From Chthoniobacterales bacterium (lineage in GTDB: Bacteria; Verrucomicrobiota; Verrucomicrobiia; Chthoniobacterales; UBA10450): a stretch of 15,923 nucleotides of DNA. Under the pieces are notes generated by a model that was not told the DNA's origin, did not search any database, and saw only the letters and a program-made list of their open reading frames with translations. Positions 13,724 through 15,923 of this stretch are shown piece after piece. A program made the translations under genes and the position numbers. Location of the stretch: contig JAICXG010000039.1 in assembly GCA_025980625.1 (NCBI GenBank), positions 1 through 15,923 of the forward strand, read 5' to 3'. Numbering within the stretch: position 1 is the stretch's first letter; every line of letters starts with the position of its first letter.

Positions 13724-15589
13724 CTATGGCAAAGGCGGGAGATTCGAAGCAAGCGCGATCCGATCGGCCAAAAGCCGAAACTCAGATTGAGCCGGATTCA
13801 GTTCCAAGGCCCTGACAATTGCAGCGTCGGCTGCCAACAGGTTGCCGCAACGAAACTCAGCTTCCGCGAGGAGGTAAAAAGTCTTTGCGCTCTCATTCAA
13901 CTCGAGCGCGCGAGCAAAGCACTCCGCTGCCCCTCCCCACCTTTGCTCCTCCATCGCGATCACACCGAGGTTATTCCAAGCACCGGAATTTTGCGCGTCA
14001 AGGCGCAGGGTTGACCGATAGAAACGTCGCGCGGCGTCCCGATTTCCCATCGCGAGTTGAAGGTTGCCTTGGGCGAAATTGACTCCCGCGTTCTGCGGCG
14101 AATAGGCATATGCCAGGTCGAGCTTGCGTCGCGCTTCGGCGAGCCGACCAGCACCGAGAGCTTTGACTCCAGAGTTATAGGCATCGAGCGACCAGAGAGT
14201 CGCGTCTTCCTGGGGTAAGGAGACGAACGCCGTGTTGACAACGAGAAGCGCGAGATAAAGCGCGGTGGCGAGGTATCGGCGTGCCGCAATTCCTTCCCAA
14301 AGCTGGAACATGCCAAAAGCGGCGAAAAGAAGCAGACCAGGAACTGCCGCCAGCCGGTACCTTTCGGTGACAAAGACGGCGAGGACTGAAGCCATGAGAA
14401 GAAAAATGGCACTGGCCAGCCAGCGCGCGCGTTTGTTTTGCCAGCAGCCAATCATCATTCCGGGAAGCGCCAATGCCGCAATCATTCCAAAACCGATTCC
14501 GGGCAGAATGATCGACTGGTCGCGCAATTGGCTGATAATGCTAAGGTCGTCATACTGAAACGCATTCCAAAAATTTCGGACCTTCCTGCCGAGTAACTGC
14601 ATCCAGGATAAGGGGTGTCTCGAGATCCATTGTCGCGCCTTGGTCGACCAAAAGGTCGAGACCTCCGAGCGCCGCAAAGAGTGGCCGCTGGCACGCTCTG
14701 CCACCGCGATCGAGTCACTGAGCATCGCCTGCTGTTCGGCATGCAAGCCGGGCGGAAATTTTGGGTAACCACTCGCAACGGGATTGTTTCCGATCCAGAA
14801 GTTGATTCCGCTGTGCGCCGAAAGAAAGACCGGATCACGAGCCACGAGACAGTTATGAACCCATGCCGGCGAGGTGCCGAGAAGAACACCGCTTATGAGC
14901 AGGCTAGCCCCTGCCACGCGGCGCCCGGTAGTCGCAGGCCACTTTAGGAAGATCGCGGCGAGCAACAACGGAAGGAGAAAGAGGACCGTTGCGATCGCCA
15001 TCGCAGTCACACCTGCGAGGAGGCCGAAGCAAAGAAGCGTCGGAGCTCTCGGAGTTTCTTCTCGCCTAACGATCTGCCAGATTAGAAACCAAAAGACGAA
15101 AACAAACCCCGCGGTCGGCATCAGGATGATTGAATAGGCCTGTGCCGGCTGGCAGAACATCCATCCAATTGCTGCCAGTAGACCGATTACTTCCCCGCGA
15201 CTTATCCTTCGGTTAGATGCGGCCGGACTGCTGGATCCAGCAAAGACCAATCGCGCGAGCTTGTAGAGAAGTACTGCCGTCCCGCTATCCAGGATCGCTT
15301 GAAGCAATCCCGGCACAAACGGCGTATAGCCGCAGACTTTGTAAACGGCCGCGAGAAGATAGGGGTAAAGCGGCAACCCATAAAACGCCAGGTGATCGGT
15401 CCAGGTTCCATGCAGAATTCGCAAGGCCCAGCTGTTGTAAAACTGCATGTCACCGCCGCCCGGCAATAACAAATCGCTTTGCGCGAGGCGCGCGAGGCTG
15501 ACGAGACGGAGAGCGAGGACGGCGGCGAAAATGTAATACTCGATCGGGGGCGGGCGCTGCCGGGTCGGCGGAGGTAAGGTCGCGCTCAT
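13724..15589 (-). CDS. Family 39-like membrane glycosyltransferase fused to C-terminal TPR domain
   Basis: This 621-aa protein is read from ATG at 15589 (MSATLPPPTRQRPPPIEYYIF); the frame stays open for 73 more codons upstream, but those are Arg-rich, non-homologous, and run into the putative pilin promoter. Residues 1-460 are a multi-pass membrane domain: the first loop has GGGDMQFYNSWALRIL with D47 as candidate catalytic acid, then GLPLYPYLLAAVYK; later comes SGINFWIGNNPVASGYPKFP, typical of the subgroup, and VFVTERYRLAAVPGLL near the end. Residues about 470-605 are roughly four tetratricopeptide repeats (AYNSGVKALGAGRLAEARRKL, NFAQGNLQLAMGNRDAARRFY, AWNNLGVIAMEEQRWGGAAECF, TFYLLAEAEFRCGNLLAADAAI, each shown without flanks), a protein-docking module. 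It is convergent with the GT39 gene before it and divergent from the pilin gene. Confidence 0.83.
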   Translation of the reverse strand: MSATLPPPTRQRPPPIEYYIFAAVLALRLVSLARLAQSDLLLPGGGDMQFYNSWALRILHGTWTDHLAFYGLPLYPYLLAAVYKVCGYTPFVPGLLQAILDSGTAVLLYKLARLVFAGSSSPAASNRRISRGEVIGLLAAIGWMFCQPAQAYSIILMPTAGFVFVFWFLIWQIVRREETPRAPTLLCFGLLAGVTAMAIATVLFLLPLLLAAIFLKWPATTGRRVAGASLLISGVLLGTSPAWVHNCLVARDPVFLSAHSGINFWIGNNPVASGYPKFPPGLHAEQQAMLSDSIAVAERASGHSLRRSEVSTFWSTKARQWISRHPLSWMQLLGRKVRNFWNAFQYDDLSIISQLRDQSIILPGIGFGMIAALALPGMMIGCWQNKRARWLASAIFLLMASVLAVFVTERYRLAAVPGLLLFAAFGMFQLWEGIAARRYLATALYLALLVVNTAFVSLPQEDATLWSLDAYNSGVKALGAGRLAEARRKLDLAYAYSPQNAGVNFAQGNLQLAMGNRDAARRFYRSTLRLDAQNSGAWNNLGVIAMEEQRWGGAAECFARALELNESAKTFYLLAEAEFRCGNLLAADAAIVRALELNPAQSEFRLLADRIALASNLPPLP

Positions 15590-15791
15590 TGTGGTTAGCA
15601 GATTGAAAGGCTTGGGAAAAGTGAGCTTGCTGATGCAAGAATTGCGCCAGCGGCGCGCAGAGCCGAAGACTGCGATGAAAACAGGCGTGTGCGGAGGTTT
15701 GATGCTGCGGCCGCACCGGGAGCGGCGAAAGAATTTTGCCCTTGGGGCACTTGTTGGCACCAGGGCTGCTCCTTGAATGATCAATCCGCGC

Positions 15792-15807
15792 TGGAACGGC
15801 GGACGCA
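15792..15807 (+). promoter_or_regulatory. Possible sigma54 (-24/-12) promoter upstream of pilin gene
   Basis: TGGAACGGCGGACGCA matches the TGGCACG-N4-TTGCW consensus at 9 of 12 positions, with the essential GG and GC dinucleotides exactly 10 bases apart. Transcription would begin near 15818, giving a leader of about 25 bases. Pilin genes in several phyla use sigma54, which makes it plausible, but the -12 half is weak. Confidence 0.3.
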
Positions 15808-15842
15808 ATCAAATAACCAACAAACTAGAAAGCACTAAACAT

Positions 15843-15923
15843 ATGCTAACCAAACTCAACAAGAGTCGCGGGGGCTTCACCCTCGTGGAAATCATGATCG
15901 TGGTCGCGATCATCGCCTTGCTC
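15843..15923 (+). CDS. Type IV pilin / pseudopilin (prepilin N-terminus), cut by window edge
   Basis: Twenty-seven codons are present from ATG at 15843. They encode a basic leader, MLTKLNKSRGG, and then the class III signal FTLVEIMIVVAIIALL. The prepilin peptidase would cut after Gly11, leaving an N-methylated Phe, and the invariant Glu at mature position 5 is present. The rest is the start of the long hydrophobic helix. Such proteins are the subunits of type IV pili or of type II secretion pseudopili; in Verrucomicrobiota and Planctomycetota many paralogues exist, so the specific role cannot be told. The AT-rich leader just upstream (15808-15842) stands out from the surrounding GC-rich DNA. 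Confidence 0.93.
   Translation, partial: MLTKLNKSRGGFTLVEIMIVVAIIALL

Larger units (their letters stand above)
58..15071. repeat. Over-represented short word CGTTAGG(C), 12 scattered copies
   Basis: Exact CGTTAGG copies start on the plus strand at 58, 2267, 2287, 2910, 4013, 4706, 7612, 7753 and 7978. On the minus strand they occupy 5527-5533, 5550-5556 and 15065-15071. Eight of them are the 8-mer CGTTAGGC. Under equal base use about 2 copies of the 7-mer and 0.5 of the 8-mer would be expected in both strands of this window. Copies fall in different reading frames and in intergenic DNA. Near matches (GTTAGGG or GGTTAGGC) are at 4350, 5351, 7291 (minus) and 8630. Confidence 0.65.

Noticed and set aside
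13690..13738. Hairpins TGGG-AAAAA-CCCA and CCGCC...GGCGG between the convergent GT39 genes
   Set aside because: Stems of only 4 and 5 bp, no T-run, and the second overlaps the stop codon of the TPR gene; too weak to call a terminator.
15590..15808. N-terminal 73-residue extension of the GT39-TPR protein
   Set aside because: Low-complexity basic sequence without homology that would run over the putative pilin promoter; MSATL at 15589 directly precedes the first membrane helix.
1..15923. CRISPR array, tRNA, rRNA, insertion sequence or prophage
   Set aside because: No regularly spaced repeats, no tRNA-like folds noticed, no transposase, integrase or phage proteins among the frames.

Overview
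The window looks like a piece of a GC-rich, Gram-negative, free-living bacterium, most likely a soil Verrucomicrobiota member (Chthoniobacterales/Spartobacteria-like). This is inferred from the TonB receptor subfamily, the adenosylcobalamin-dependent ribonucleotide reductase with its Cys-rich tail, the pseudopilin-type prepilin N-terminus, the many family-39 glycosyltransferases, and the general lack of Shine-Dalgarno sequences. No rRNA or marker gene fixes the lineage.

Layout. (1) 1-2118, minus strand: a TonB-dependent outer-membrane receptor whose 3' end overlaps by 13 bp the start of a YfiR-like (DUF4154) periplasmic protein that runs off the left edge. (2) 2119-2571: a 450-bp divergent intergenic region with a possible dispersed repeat, two CGTTAGG words, and a 9-bp inverted repeat resembling paired NrdR boxes just before the next gene. 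(3) 2572-5807, plus strand: nrdJ (class II RNR, 1044 aa), followed by a 33-codon ORF that starts inside the nrdJ stop codon (TGATG, with an AAGGA 8 nt upstream) and re-encodes the Cys-rich RNR tail with almost entirely different synonymous codons. (4) 5974-6673, minus strand: a VapB/VapC-type toxin-antitoxin pair with a clear promoter and a perfect palindromic operator. (5) 6780-8579, plus strand: a 599-aa acyl-CoA dehydrogenase. (6) 8631-15589: a surface-glycan cluster. It has one GT39 gene on minus, then an overlapping plus-strand operon (GT2, a UDP-galactopyranose mutase of the eukaryotic type, GT39), then a convergent GT39 gene with a C-terminal TPR domain. (7) 15843 to the end: the first 27 codons of a type IV pilin/pseudopilin, with a weak sigma54-like element upstream.

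How the genes work together. The glycan cluster can be read as a sugar-modification and polyprenyl-phosphate-sugar transfer module: GT2 could load a lipid carrier, the mutase could supply UDP-galactofuranose, and the multi-membrane GT39 proteins could move sugars onto lipid, glycan or protein on the outer face of the inner membrane. The receptor and YfiR pair suggests a nutrient-uptake system tied to cell-surface signalling.

Two observations stand out. One is the nrdJ tail mini-ORF. The other is a strongly over-represented word, CGTTAGG(C): 12 copies of the 7-mer, 8 of the 8-mer. It occurs in more than one reading frame and between genes, and is absent from 7986 to 15063, which covers the whole glycan cluster except one copy in the TPR-GT39 gene.
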